19,484 bases of DNA from Bacteriovoracaceae bacterium UBA2394 (lineage in GTDB: Bacteria > Bdellovibrionota > UBA2394). The notes beneath the pieces were generated by a model that did no database searches, was not told where the DNA came from, and worked only from the letters and a program-made list of their open reading frames with translations. The translations under genes and the position numbers were made by a program. The stretch lies in the NCBI GenBank assembly GCA_002343335.1, contig DDSI01000218.1:1-19484 (forward strand), in the 5' to 3' direction. Positions 1-7,638 of the stretch are shown here, piece by piece; position 1 is the stretch's first letter, and the number at the start of each line of letters is the position of its first letter.

Positions 1-390
1 CAAAAGCTCAACCCCGAAGGAGGCTTCTTGACCCGCGCCAAGGACCGAAGGGAATAATCCCACCAGTGAAACCTCCGAGGGAACTTGTAAGTCTTTCAAA
101 AGTAAGGGAGCGCTTCCATTATTTTGAATGGTGATGGTTTTTTCAATCGGATCGCCGCCCATCTCGTTTCTTCCCAAATAGACTTCTCGGGGAGAATCAA
201 CTGTCCAGGTTTCTCCGTCTATCACTACGTTAATTTCAGGTTGAGCCGTAACCACAGAAGCGAAGGGAAATTCATCGCCGCGAGTGTCGCCGCCGGACTT
301 AGAGGATCCGCCGCTACAGTGAATTGAGGAAAGGGAAATCGCAAGGAGCGAGCTAAGGTAGCCGACAGATCTGAGAGCATTGGTTTTCAC
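1..390 (-). CDS. Lipoprotein with choice-of-anchor-D/HYDIN-type Ig-like domain, partial
   Basis: This reading frame (130 codons) runs off the left edge, so its C-terminus is missing. It starts with GTG, preceded 8 nt upstream by AAGGA. Residues 1-24 form a signal peptide (KTNALRS, then a hydrophobic LSSLLAISLSS) ending at Cys25, followed by GGSSKSGG. That resembles a lipoprotein signal, although the SIHC lipobox is not canonical. Residues about 60-130 (EKTITIQNNGSAPLLLKD, then the window edge) have the rhythm of choice-of-anchor-D/ASH/HYDIN beta-sandwich domains: an 'I-x-N-x-G-x-x-x-L' strand pair and a later 'GAGQEASFGVEL' strand. By family knowledge these are structural or adhesive surface domains; no enzyme activity is expected. 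It is the last visible gene of a minus-strand group led by a pilin-like gene, 147 bp after the small peptide gene. Outer-membrane or surface location is inferred. Moderately sure. Confidence 0.72.
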   Translation of the reverse strand, partial: MKTNALRSVGYLSSLLAISLSSIHCSGGSSKSGGDTRGDEFPFASVVTAQPEINVVIDGETWTVDSPREVYLGRNEMGGDPIEKTITIQNNGSAPLLLKDLQVPSEVSLVGLFPSVLGAGQEASFGVELL

Positions 391-537
391 GCACAGGTTC
401 CTTTATTCGTTTCATTGCCCAGACCTGTCCCATAGACCCGAGGTAATTGATCGCAAGCTTTATGCCATCTCTAAGCGTTCTAAATAGATTGAATGATTCA
501 GAATCCCCTTTGTTAATTGAGAGCTCTGCAAACTTTT

Positions 538-660
538 CTAAAATGGGCAGTTCGGCCCTACGCATTCATTAGGTGGGGGAGGCTGAGGTGCCGGCTCACC
601 TTCCGCCAAAGCGGTCAGTGGTATAACAAACGCTGCAAGCCAAATGAAAAATTCCCTCAT
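538..660 (-). CDS. 40-residue secreted Pro/Cys peptide
   Basis: This very short gene encodes MREFFIWLAAFVIPLTALA, a good Sec signal peptide with an ALA-E cleavage site. The mature peptide is only about 21 residues: EGEPAPQPPPP followed by NECVGPNCPF. The ATG has a strong Shine-Dalgarno (GGGGGAG, 5 nt upstream) and lies 20 bp after the stop of the pilin-like gene, so the two are probably co-transcribed. The C-terminal CVGPNC closely resembles CVGDDC in the tail of that pilin-like protein. No family is recognised. The two cysteines could form a disulfide, or the peptide could pair with the pilin tail; this is inference. Its shortness is the main uncertainty. The strong ribosome site, the signal peptide and the position argue that it is translated. 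Confidence 0.6.
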   Translation of the reverse strand: MREFFIWLAAFVIPLTALAEGEPAPQPPPPNECVGPNCPF

Positions 661-680
661 AGTTACTCCCCCTGAAAACC

Positions 681-1334
681 TTAGATACCGCAATCACCTT
701 CGGTGCATTCATTGCAATCATCCCCAACACACGTATCTGAAGAGGTTTGATTGCATTTGAGCGTTCCTCCTGCAATCCAAGTTGAATATAAAGATCCATT
801 GCTCTGACCACTCCATTGATCGCAAAGCGTATGCATGTTTCCGCTTTCATCAAAGGCAATGACGTGAAGTGACGTATTATTGCCTAAGAGGTCTGCTTCC
901 AAACCCATTAGCATCTTGTCGGTGTGGGTATCAGTGTCTCTGATGATTCCAAAGGTATTCCGTCGGCTCGGGACGTTGGTATAACCTAAATCCGTCAAAG
1001 AAAATTTTCCATTTGGATAGTTTGACGGATCAAACAGTATGGCGCCGGTAATTAAATTGATCTTAGTATTTTGGGAAGGGCGATAAAGTAGATTAAATTC
1101 ATCACACCCTGAGATGCACTCCGTAAATGTTCCGGTGAGTTGTTTCACCCGCATTTGATCGCGGAAGGCTTCGCGACCTTGCTTGATCATGTCGACTTCT
1201 TTGGCATCAAAGACGCGCTTATTAAACGCGGGCACGGCAATCGCGGCGAGCACGCCGAGAATCGCAACTGTGATGAGCAGTTCGATAATCGAAAATCCGC
1301 GCGCTGAGCGAATGTGAAATGACGGCGATTTCAT
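681..1334 (-). CDS. Type IV pilin/pseudopilin-like protein with Cys-rich tail
   Basis: The product (217 aa from this start) carries a class III prepilin signal: a 13-residue basic leader ending in RSARG, cleavage before Phe14, Glu at +5 (Glu18), then a hydrophobic helix (IIELLITVAILGVLAAIAVP). Prepilin peptidase would cleave and N-methylate it, and the helix would pack into a type IV pilus or type II secretion pseudopilus. The globular part has no family I recognise. The C-terminus is unusual: TCVGDDCNECTEGDCGI holds four cysteines in 17 residues, with others earlier (CISGC, LCDQW, KCNQT). A longer frame continues upstream, but this ATG was chosen because GGGAGG lies 8 nt before it and the extension would put about 14 extra residues before the leader. 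It heads an operon with the 40-residue peptide and a lipoprotein. Pilin class: sure; which machine: unknown. Confidence 0.9.
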   Translation of the reverse strand: MKSPSFHIRSARGFSIIELLITVAILGVLAAIAVPAFNKRVFDAKEVDMIKQGREAFRDQMRVKQLTGTFTECISGCDEFNLLYRPSQNTKINLITGAILFDPSNYPNGKFSLTDLGYTNVPSRRNTFGIIRDTDTHTDKMLMGLEADLLGNNTSLHVIAFDESGNMHTLCDQWSGQSNGSLYSTWIAGGTLKCNQTSSDTCVGDDCNECTEGDCGI

Positions 1335-1485
1335 GTTAAATGCCTCCCTTCGTCGTCTTTCTAAGTATCGCCGCAAAGCGCAATGAACAGAATTACACCT
1401 GAAGTTACCTGTGATTTCGAGGGGTTACAGAATAAATTATGGAAATCTCCTTTAGCGGTTACACCCCCCTTCGTTATCATGAGAT
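1335..1485. promoter_or_regulatory. Divergent intergenic region between pilin-like and HAMP genes
   Basis: This is the only place where the promoters of the two divergent genes can lie. It contains two exact GGTTACA repeats (1423-1429 and 1457-1463, 34 bp apart), a third GTTAC at 1404-1408 and an A/T-rich stretch (AATAAATTAT, 1431-1440). I see no convincing sigma-70 -35/-10 pair on either strand. A regulator or alternative sigma factor using the GTTAC boxes is possible but unproven. Confidence 0.35.
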
Positions 1486-1944
1486 ATGCGATTGAATTGG
1501 AAGCGAAAGAAATTTCTCATCAATTACAAAGTTCAGCTCAATATTCTCTTCAAAGTGAGCTTACTCTTTGTGGTCTTCGTGGCGGCCTTGATCACCGTTT
1601 TCTACACTTACTACGCCAATGTCACTTCGCCAGAGAATTTGCGAGATCTCAGCTTCAGTGATCAGGCGGTGGCCAAAGAAGTTCTCTTTAAACCCCTTGG
1701 CGACATTGCGTTTTATTATGGATTGCTCGCAGCCGCCTTTTTGTTCTTTCTTTGCATTTATTTGACCATCCTTACTCATCGCATGACGGGCCCCATCTAT
1801 AAAATGAATAAGATTCTTCGCCATGCCATTGATCAAAAAGAATGGCCGGGCGCAGTTCGCTTTCGAAAAAACGATTCGTTCACGGAGCTCGCTACAAATT
1901 TTAATGAATTTGTGGAAGCGATGAAGTCGAGAGGCGTGAGATAA
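1486..1944 (+). CDS. Two-TM membrane protein ending in a stand-alone HAMP domain
   Basis: The 152-residue product has a basic N-terminus, TM1 at about 20-43, a periplasmic segment of about 30 residues, TM2 at about 76-98, and a HAMP-like region at about 99-150 (MTGPIYKMNKIL with the characteristic Pro, then a polar linker and the second amphipathic helix FTELATNFNEFVEAMK). HAMP domains normally relay signals from a sensor to a kinase, cyclase or chemotaxis output domain, but here the protein stops right after HAMP. It may act by pairing with another HAMP protein, or be a reduced receptor; both are inference. An in-frame TGA lies two codons upstream, so ATG 1486 is the earliest possible start, and no convincing Shine-Dalgarno precedes it. 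It is divergent from the pilin-like operon across about 150 bp, which hints at shared control. Confidence 0.75.
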   Translation: MRLNWKRKKFLINYKVQLNILFKVSLLFVVFVAALITVFYTYYANVTSPENLRDLSFSDQAVAKEVLFKPLGDIAFYYGLLAAAFLFFLCIYLTILTHRMTGPIYKMNKILRHAIDQKEWPGAVRFRKNDSFTELATNFNEFVEAMKSRGVR

Positions 1945-1948
1945 CGCA

Positions 1949-1984
1949 TCTGACCATTTTGACCTAGGAGTCAAAATGGTCAGA
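1949..1984. terminator. 15-bp perfect inverted repeat between convergent genes
   Basis: TCTGACCATTTTGAC and GTCAAAATGGTCAGA form a perfect 15-bp stem with a 6-nt loop (CTAGGA). It lies 4 bp after the HAMP gene and 11 bp beyond the stop of the convergent cyclase gene, the expected place for a bidirectional transcription terminator. Neither side has a clear U-tract (plus side: AATTTCAATATCTT), so it may stop transcription poorly on its own or act mainly as a 3' end stabiliser. Confidence 0.65.
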
Positions 1985-1995
1985 ATTTCAATATC

Positions 1996-4056
1996 TTAAG
2001 ATTCCGCTCCTCCAGAGGATTGTGGGCGCTTCAGAAATTTTCGAATCTTGGAAATCGTGTTTTCATCTTCAAAGGGTTTAGAGAGTCGCTTAATCTCCAA
2101 CTTTGAATCATCGCTGGTATCTTCCTGAATCTTTCCTTTGAGTAAGAACGCTTTTAGTACTTTGCTTTCATTTTTCACGCGCACTTCTCGCGGTTCGAAA
2201 TCGTAGCGTCCTTTGCCAAAATTATAAGTCGCTTCACCTACAAGGATTTCGCCGGGTACGCAACCTTCCTCCAATCGCTTGCTTACTATGACGGCATCGC
2301 CGGAGACCGAGTAATCAATGTGATGCTCTGATCCGAAGTTTCCAATTTCGACTAAGCCTGTATTTACCCCAATGCGAACTTTCAATTCCATGGGAGCGTC
2401 GATCTCTTCCTGTGAGCGTTTCAATTGAGACTGAATTTTAAGAGCAGAAGACATAGCTCGCCATGCCGTTTGTTCCGGACGCACTCCGTCCTCCGCATCG
2501 CCGAACACCGCAAGGAATCCATCTCCCATAGTTTTGTCGATCCAACCCCCATGAGCAAATAAAATGGGATCTACAATTTTAAAAAAGCGATCCATCACAC
2601 CTGAAGCAGCATCCAGAGAAAGCCCTTTCAACAATTGCGTCGATTTGCTGATGTCCAAAAACAAAGTCGTAAGCATTTCCTTTCGACGCTGCAGTTTGAG
2701 CGGCTGATTGGCCGTCATGATTCGACGAAGTCTTTGATCGCCCATGTAGGCTCGAAATGCCTCTTCCATAAAGGAGCGATGCTTCCACTCGGAGACGGCG
2801 CGTGTCGCGATAGCGAGCGCTCCAGCAATGACAATCATTAAAATTTCTTCGGTGGGTTGAGTACGAATATTCCAAAGCATCGTCGCAATGAAATCGAAGG
2901 CAATAGCCGAAATGATTCCAAGGAGTACGAATCCGAGCGTCATCTCGAATCGAAGGCGCAACGAAATCAAATAAAAGGCGGCTATGAGAAGTACTGCGAT
3001 CGCTAATTCCGCCCATGGAAACCATGGCGCACGCCAAGGAGAATGTCTTTGGATGACATTATTTAACGCCGTCCCGACCACTTCCGCCCAGGAAAGTCGA
3101 TTTCCAAAAGCATTGACGAACTTCATGGATTCGTCGTTGATGTCGACAATGAGAATCGCTTCTTGATTTTGAATCCTTCCCGCAGTGAATTCTTCCCAGT
3201 TCACTTCAGTAAGCGCATGACGGTAGAAAAAGAGGGGCAGATTGGCTTCCAACCGGAGCACGCGATCACCTCTTTCCGAGCATTGCTTCAGTTCCAAAGC
3301 GCCATCAAATCTCCAAAAGTAGGATTCGCATTTTGCGATCATGGTGAGGGCGGGAAGAGCGACGGAAGGAGTCTGTCGAAATGCCCCAGGGCTTACGAGT
3401 GGAAAATGCATCACCGTATTTAAATTTCCATCCAAGCTCGTCCTTGTATTTCCATGCCATTTCCCTTCCGAGAAATATTTTTCATTTTGAGGCACAATCC
3501 AAGGGCGTTGAGAAAGTCGCTTGAAGGCATTGGGGAATTCAATCGACTGAGAAATCATTTCTTCTATTTTTTTACTCTCCTCAAATCCAACAAGCACCGG
3601 TGGAACATCAAATCGAAAAGGTCTGATCACATTCGATTTGGAAAGGATGGAATTTAAAATAGGATCTTTCTGAAGCCGCGCAGGATTGAATCGAAGCACG
3701 ACGGGGCCTTGATAATTCTCGATCGTTTTTGCGAGAAGTTCTTTCGTTTCCTCGTCAAACCAGAAGTCGGTAGGATCTGCGTACGGGAGTTGAAGGAGCT
3801 GCACCCGAGGCGAAGGACGGTAGTTCTTTGCAATTCCATATCCTTGTCGTTGGTAAGATTGTTTAGCCACGTACCAAAGGCGGTCGAGCGTTTCCAGAGC
3901 TTGAAACTCGGTCTGCGTTTGAAAGAGAAGAATGAGGGCGCTCAGGAGGCCGAAGCTCGTCCATATATATCGGGACTGCATGCGGTCAAGCCAACTCGCT
4001 CTTCGGCGAGGTTTCGCATCGCTCTCGAATTCCGAGGTGATGTCCTCTTTGCTCAC
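1996..4056 (-). CDS. CHASE2-domain membrane adenylate cyclase (class III), transition-state Asn replaced
   Basis: The 686-residue protein has TM1 at about 30-45, a large extracytoplasmic CHASE2-like sensor region to about 345, three TM helices (about 349-367, 371-393 and 403-421), and a C-terminal class III nucleotide cyclase domain (about 455-620). The cyclase would convert ATP to cAMP in the cytoplasm. Metal-binding Asp468 (FLDIS) and Asp512 (MGDG) are present, as are Lys508 (purine specificity) and Arg594. The helix motif reads GDAVIVSKRLE where the family has GDxVNxAxRLE, so the transition-state Asn is Ile590; activity may be low or depend on a partner. The purine-facing Thr/Asp position is Ser583. 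The GTG start lies 4 bp after the upstream EEP stop, with GAGG directly before it, which suggests translational coupling. The C-terminal extension after about 640 is charged and unassigned. Family: sure; activity: uncertain. Confidence 0.93.
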   Translation of the reverse strand: MSKEDITSEFESDAKPRRRASWLDRMQSRYIWTSFGLLSALILLFQTQTEFQALETLDRLWYVAKQSYQRQGYGIAKNYRPSPRVQLLQLPYADPTDFWFDEETKELLAKTIENYQGPVVLRFNPARLQKDPILNSILSKSNVIRPFRFDVPPVLVGFEESKKIEEMISQSIEFPNAFKRLSQRPWIVPQNEKYFSEGKWHGNTRTSLDGNLNTVMHFPLVSPGAFRQTPSVALPALTMIAKCESYFWRFDGALELKQCSERGDRVLRLEANLPLFFYRHALTEVNWEEFTAGRIQNQEAILIVDINDESMKFVNAFGNRLSWAEVVGTALNNVIQRHSPWRAPWFPWAELAIAVLLIAAFYLISLRLRFEMTLGFVLLGIISAIAFDFIATMLWNIRTQPTEEILMIVIAGALAIATRAVSEWKHRSFMEEAFRAYMGDQRLRRIMTANQPLKLQRRKEMLTTLFLDISKSTQLLKGLSLDAASGVMDRFFKIVDPILFAHGGWIDKTMGDGFLAVFGDAEDGVRPEQTAWRAMSSALKIQSQLKRSQEEIDAPMELKVRIGVNTGLVEIGNFGSEHHIDYSVSGDAVIVSKRLEEGCVPGEILVGEATYNFGKGRYDFEPREVRVKNESKVLKAFLLKGKIQEDTSDDSKLEIKRLSKPFEDENTISKIRKFLKRPQSSGGAES

Positions 4057-4060
4057 CTCA

Positions 4061-4816
4061 TTATGATGCCATGCTTTCGCCTTCGGTGCGTCGCAGGGTG
4101 AGCTCGGCTCCTACAATGCAGTGATCCGAGAGATACCTCGATCCCCAACCCCTTTTCATGGCAGATAAGACATTCATATTCTTAAAGTAAATTCGATCCA
4201 ATTGAAGTAACGGCAGAATGGATGGAAAGGTCCGCGCGTATTTGCCGCGAAGCGCGAGATGAACTTCTTGAAATCCAAGCGCAGGATCCAGTAATCGGTG
4301 CGTTTCCCCTGTTCCCCAATCGTTAAAATCTCCTGCCAAAATGACCGCATCTTCCTTCGGAATAAGTTCTAGGTATTGAACGATTTTTCGAATCTGCATG
4401 CGCCGCTCACTTCTCCGAAGTCCCAAATGAGTACACAGCAAATGTAAACGCGAAGGAAGCGCGTCGGCATCGACCATGACATGCAAAAGCCCACGTCGTT
4501 CATAAGGTCGCACGGCGAGATCTAAATGAAATTCCATTTCGATCGGAAACTTCGTTAGTATTGCATTCCCATGTTGGAAATTTTCCAAAACGGCATTTTG
4601 TCCGTACGAGTAGTGGGACCAAATGGAGTCTGCTAGATATTCATATTGAGATTGGAGTGTCTCGCTTTCAGATAAATTTCTCCCGACGACTTCCTGAAGG
4701 CAAAGTATATCCGCGTCTAATTCTCGCATGGCCCGACGTAGAGATTCTAAGACATACTTCCGTCCAAAGGCGTTCAATCCTTTATGAATGTTTAGAGTGA
4801 GCACTCGAATATTCAT
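4061..4816 (-). CDS. EEP-family (endonuclease/exonuclease/phosphatase) hydrolase, YbhP-like
   Basis: This 251-residue protein has the full set of metal-dependent EEP motifs: LTLNIH (Asn9), LCLQEV (Glu42), CTHLG (His130), AGDFND (Asp163, Asn165), LDRIY (Asp207) and SDHC (Asp231, His232). The family cleaves phosphodiester or phosphomonoester bonds in nucleic acids, lipids or inositol phosphates. The ATG overlaps the stop of the phospholipase D gene as ATGA. A longer upstream extension of the frame was rejected because it lies inside that gene and has no family similarity. The pairing of an EEP protein with a PLD-family protein recalls ybhP next to clsB in Escherichia coli, which suggests a phospholipid or membrane substrate; that is inference from context. 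There is no signal peptide, so it is probably cytoplasmic. Confidence 0.9.
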   Translation of the reverse strand: MNIRVLTLNIHKGLNAFGRKYVLESLRRAMRELDADILCLQEVVGRNLSESETLQSQYEYLADSIWSHYSYGQNAVLENFQHGNAILTKFPIEMEFHLDLAVRPYERRGLLHVMVDADALPSRLHLLCTHLGLRRSERRMQIRKIVQYLELIPKEDAVILAGDFNDWGTGETHRLLDPALGFQEVHLALRGKYARTFPSILPLLQLDRIYFKNMNVLSAMKRGWGSRYLSDHCIVGAELTLRRTEGESMAS

Positions 4817-6900
4817 GTTCTTATCCCCGATCGTTGACGAAGTTTTTGGTAGAGTTTTTTTAAAAGAACAAGGCCAAGGGCCGTTGTGAGGACAAAAGTC
4901 ACGAGACTTCCGGGATTGGGTTTTCGAATATACGAAAATAAAGATTCGCCTACGATTAAAAAAAAAAGTCGTCCCGGCAGAAGGGCGATGAGCGTCACGC
5001 ACAAAAATGGTAAGAAGGAAAATCGCATAGCTCCCGCAGCAAGATTGACAATGGTAAAGGGCGCGATGGGCAACAATCTTACGGCCAAAAGGGTGAGCGC
5101 TGTGCGCTTTCTCATTTTAAGCGCGACGTTTTTTAGTCGGAAACTCTCCATCAGATAGAACATCGGTTGCTTAAAAATTCTTCCGAGTAGAAATCCTAAC
5201 GAGGCGCTTAGGATTGAAATTAAAGAAGAATAAACCACTCCAAGAAAAGGACCAAAGAGAACTATGCACACGATTGTGACAAAGACGATGGGCATCATCG
5301 CAAGACTGGCCAATAGCAGCATGGAACTTATCAATAGAGGAATCCAACTCGATTCCCGATGCTCGATCGTCATCCAAGTTAAAAAATCGCTCAAATTCTC
5401 TCGCGCTATCCAATGCCAAATCAGAATAGTCGCGGCGCAGGCTAGCGAAAGACCTATCCCGTAAATGATCAAGCGTCTTCTTCGTGCACTCGATCGATCA
5501 GAAGTAAATTCGTGGAACTCGAACGCTCCGACGGGACGCGAAGGATCGGAAAGGCTCGGATGAATGAGGGGCTCTTTAGCGTCCGGTTCCTTTCGCGAAT
5601 AAGCATCCATGAGTGTGCGATGTCGATCGCATTGCCGCTCCTTGATGTATTGAATCGTTGGAACGAGTTTATGTTGATGATCCGACGCCACCGAAGAAAA
5701 GAGCGCCACCGGAACTCCTAGATGTTCTGCGAGAAGGCGATGAGCGAGTAGAAGAACTTCCGAGGAGTCGCTTTCAAAAACGATATTTAGTTCGGAGTCT
5801 AAGCCCAAAGATCGATTCGTGAGATTCGCGGAACCGAAGAGGATCCAGCGATCATCGACGATCAAAAGTTTCGAATGGATGTGAAGGCAGCCTTCCTTAT
5901 TCATCAACAAATTCTTTGGACAATACGCGCCCAACCTTTGAAAGCGATCGGCCTGTTTCAATTCTTCGAGAACTCGAATCTGAAGAAATGTCATTGTGGC
6001 TTTTTCAATCCAGCTGGAAGACGCTTCGGGCAAAAGAATGATAATCTCAGGTCCTTCAGGCTGACGAAGCAGCTTCTTTAACTGCTCCGCCACAAGTTCC
6101 GAAGTGAGATATTGCCCCTCAATGAATACGCGCCGCGAAGCATGCTCTAGTAATTCCCGCACCGTGGACTCAATTTCTCGAATGGCAGGCTGAACACCGT
6201 ACGCCGCTTTCGTTCGGATGATCCCGAGACGCGTGTTTGCAAAATCAACTCTCTTAATGGGCCATCGTTTTTCAGAAACGGGCGGGATGTCGTCAATCTC
6301 CATGTCTGTGACCTGCTTCCACCGTTCTCGAAAATATTGGCCGCAGGCCCGAGCCGCAGGTCCGTCGAACATGACTTGAATGTCGTGATGGGGCGGGTAT
6401 TCCGTGCCGTCGGGCCCGCGTCTTCGCCAGTCCTCACGAGCATGCGCGGGCGTATCCCATCGTCCATGGGAAAGATCAATACCGCCGAGATAAGCGATTT
6501 GATCATCAATGACGATCATCTTTTCATGGCGAGATGCTTCGAGGGGCAGACCATCATCATAAACAAATTGAATTCTCTCGTGCCCTCCTAGGGAGCTCGT
6601 GGTGAGATCAGAAAATTCACGCTCTCTAAAATAAAAAAGTTTAAAGTCCCATGCCACGATTCTCACATGCAGCTGGGGATTGTTTTGCACCACGCGAATC
6701 AGCAAAGACTTCAGCGACTCGGTGGATTGGCCAGGTTGTAACTGAATGCGCGGATCGACATCCCATCCTAAAATTGAAATGGAATGGCGAGCTTGCTCAA
6801 TGCTGAGCGCAAGAGCGTCGAAGTAAGCCTTTCCATCGATTAAAAAACTAAGCCGATGGGCAAAAGCGTTAGACCAAGTTTTATTCCAAATGTCGTTCAT
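4813..6900 (-). CDS. Phospholipase D/cardiolipin synthase-like enzyme fused to a VTT (TVP38/DedA) membrane domain
   Basis: Residues 1-400 contain two PLD catalytic motifs: HEKMIVIDD (His125, Lys127, Asp132) and HSKLLIVDD (His342, Lys344, Asp349), each followed by a G-G/S-x-N/D-L segment. The enzyme would work through a phosphohistidine intermediate on phospholipids, by hydrolysis or transphosphatidylation as in cardiolipin synthases. After a linker, a TM helix at about 476-496 leads into a VTT/SNARE-associated domain (about 530-660) with FGPFLGVVYSS and RLLPIAPFTIVNLAAG, typical of TVP38/DedA proteins thought to move lipids across membranes. The fusion therefore joins lipid head-group chemistry to lipid transport; the coupling is inferred. 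It starts 9 bp after the metallophosphoesterase stop with no strong Shine-Dalgarno, and its stop overlaps the EEP start. Family calls are firm; the substrate is not known. Confidence 0.94.
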   Translation of the reverse strand: MNDIWNKTWSNAFAHRLSFLIDGKAYFDALALSIEQARHSISILGWDVDPRIQLQPGQSTESLKSLLIRVVQNNPQLHVRIVAWDFKLFYFREREFSDLTTSSLGGHERIQFVYDDGLPLEASRHEKMIVIDDQIAYLGGIDLSHGRWDTPAHAREDWRRRGPDGTEYPPHHDIQVMFDGPAARACGQYFRERWKQVTDMEIDDIPPVSEKRWPIKRVDFANTRLGIIRTKAAYGVQPAIREIESTVRELLEHASRRVFIEGQYLTSELVAEQLKKLLRQPEGPEIIILLPEASSSWIEKATMTFLQIRVLEELKQADRFQRLGAYCPKNLLMNKEGCLHIHSKLLIVDDRWILFGSANLTNRSLGLDSELNIVFESDSSEVLLLAHRLLAEHLGVPVALFSSVASDHQHKLVPTIQYIKERQCDRHRTLMDAYSRKEPDAKEPLIHPSLSDPSRPVGAFEFHEFTSDRSSARRRRLIIYGIGLSLACAATILIWHWIARENLSDFLTWMTIEHRESSWIPLLISSMLLLASLAMMPIVFVTIVCIVLFGPFLGVVYSSLISILSASLGFLLGRIFKQPMFYLMESFRLKNVALKMRKRTALTLLAVRLLPIAPFTIVNLAAGAMRFSFLPFLCVTLIALLPGRLFFLIVGESLFSYIRKPNPGSLVTFVLTTALGLVLLKKLYQKLRQRSGIRT

Positions 6901-6909
6901 AGGCTTGGA

Positions 6910-7638
6910 TCACACCAAAGTGCCTTCGTCGCCTAGACTGTATATTCTGTACGGCTCTCGGATGACCGGCAGAGCTACATTTCTGACGGGAATTCCTCCA
7001 GGAGTGCTCCCCATTTCCTTTCCTCGATGAGCATGAGCATGAAAAATATAGTTTGCCCCGATCGCATCAACTGCATTTGCAAAATGAAAACTGCCCAAAA
7101 AGGGAAAAATCTCTGGTGGTTCTCCAACCAGGGTTTCTCTGATGGGAGAGTAATGCATCAAAACGATGCGATACTTTGTCTGCAAAGATCGCAAAGCGGT
7201 TTCCAAACTCGCGGTCATCCTTCGCGTTCGAATGGTAAAATTTTTCATTTCCGGCTCGCCAAATTCCGCTGCAGATGCTCCCCAAAAACCGCCTCCAAAT
7301 CCCATGGTCCCGGCGATTCCCAATGCCTCGCCTGCTATGTCGAGTTCAAGCGCTTCACCTTCCAGCACGACGACACCCGCTTTCTCCAATATGTCGGTAA
7401 CCGTGTCTTGAAGATCCGTCTCTAAGTCATGATTGCCGAGCACTGCAACTTTAGGGATGGAGCAATGACGGAGATCGGAAGCAAGGGCCTCCATTTCTTC
7501 TGCCGTTCCAATCTGAGTGAGATCGCCCGCCATTAAAAACAGATCGGCACTTTCGTTGAGTAATTCAAATTCATGCGCCCAACGACCTCGACAGTGCCGA
7601 TCGTAGTGAAGATCGCCAACGGCTGCGACACGAATCAC
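6910..7638 (-). CDS. Calcineurin-like metallophosphoesterase
   Basis: The 242-residue product shows all five metallophosphoesterase blocks in order: GDLHYD (Asp9, His11), AGDLTQ (Asp39), GNHD (Asn69-Asp71), LMHYSP (His162) and HAHAHRG (His202, His204). The family uses two metal ions to hydrolyse phosphomono- or diesters of nucleotides, lipids, proteins or nucleic acids; the substrate cannot be read from the sequence. There is no signal peptide, so it is cytoplasmic. The GTG start overlaps the stop of the nucleotidyltransferase gene as GTGA, implying coupled translation and a possible working pair: one enzyme attaches a nucleotide, the other removes a phosphoester. That pairing is inference. 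The next gene follows after 9 bp. Confidence 0.92.
   Translation of the reverse strand: MIRVAAVGDLHYDRHCRGRWAHEFELLNESADLFLMAGDLTQIGTAEEMEALASDLRHCSIPKVAVLGNHDLETDLQDTVTDILEKAGVVVLEGEALELDIAGEALGIAGTMGFGGGFWGASAAEFGEPEMKNFTIRTRRMTASLETALRSLQTKYRIVLMHYSPIRETLVGEPPEIFPFLGSFHFANAVDAIGANYIFHAHAHRGKEMGSTPGGIPVRNVALPVIREPYRIYSLGDEGTLV

Noticed and set aside
353..565. 70-residue minus-strand frame (MRRAELPILEKF...) between the small peptide and the lipoprotein
   Set aside because: It overlaps the end of the 40-residue peptide by 28 bp and the lipoprotein start by 38 bp and has no ribosome site. Its helical look gave pause, but position and lack of initiation signal argue against it. The 147-bp gap otherwise shows nothing I can name.
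4817..5002. N-terminal extension of the EEP hydrolase by 62 residues
   Set aside because: The extra part lies fully inside the PLD-VTT gene in another frame and has no EEP similarity, while the internal ATG starts exactly at the family's first motif with an ATGA overlap.
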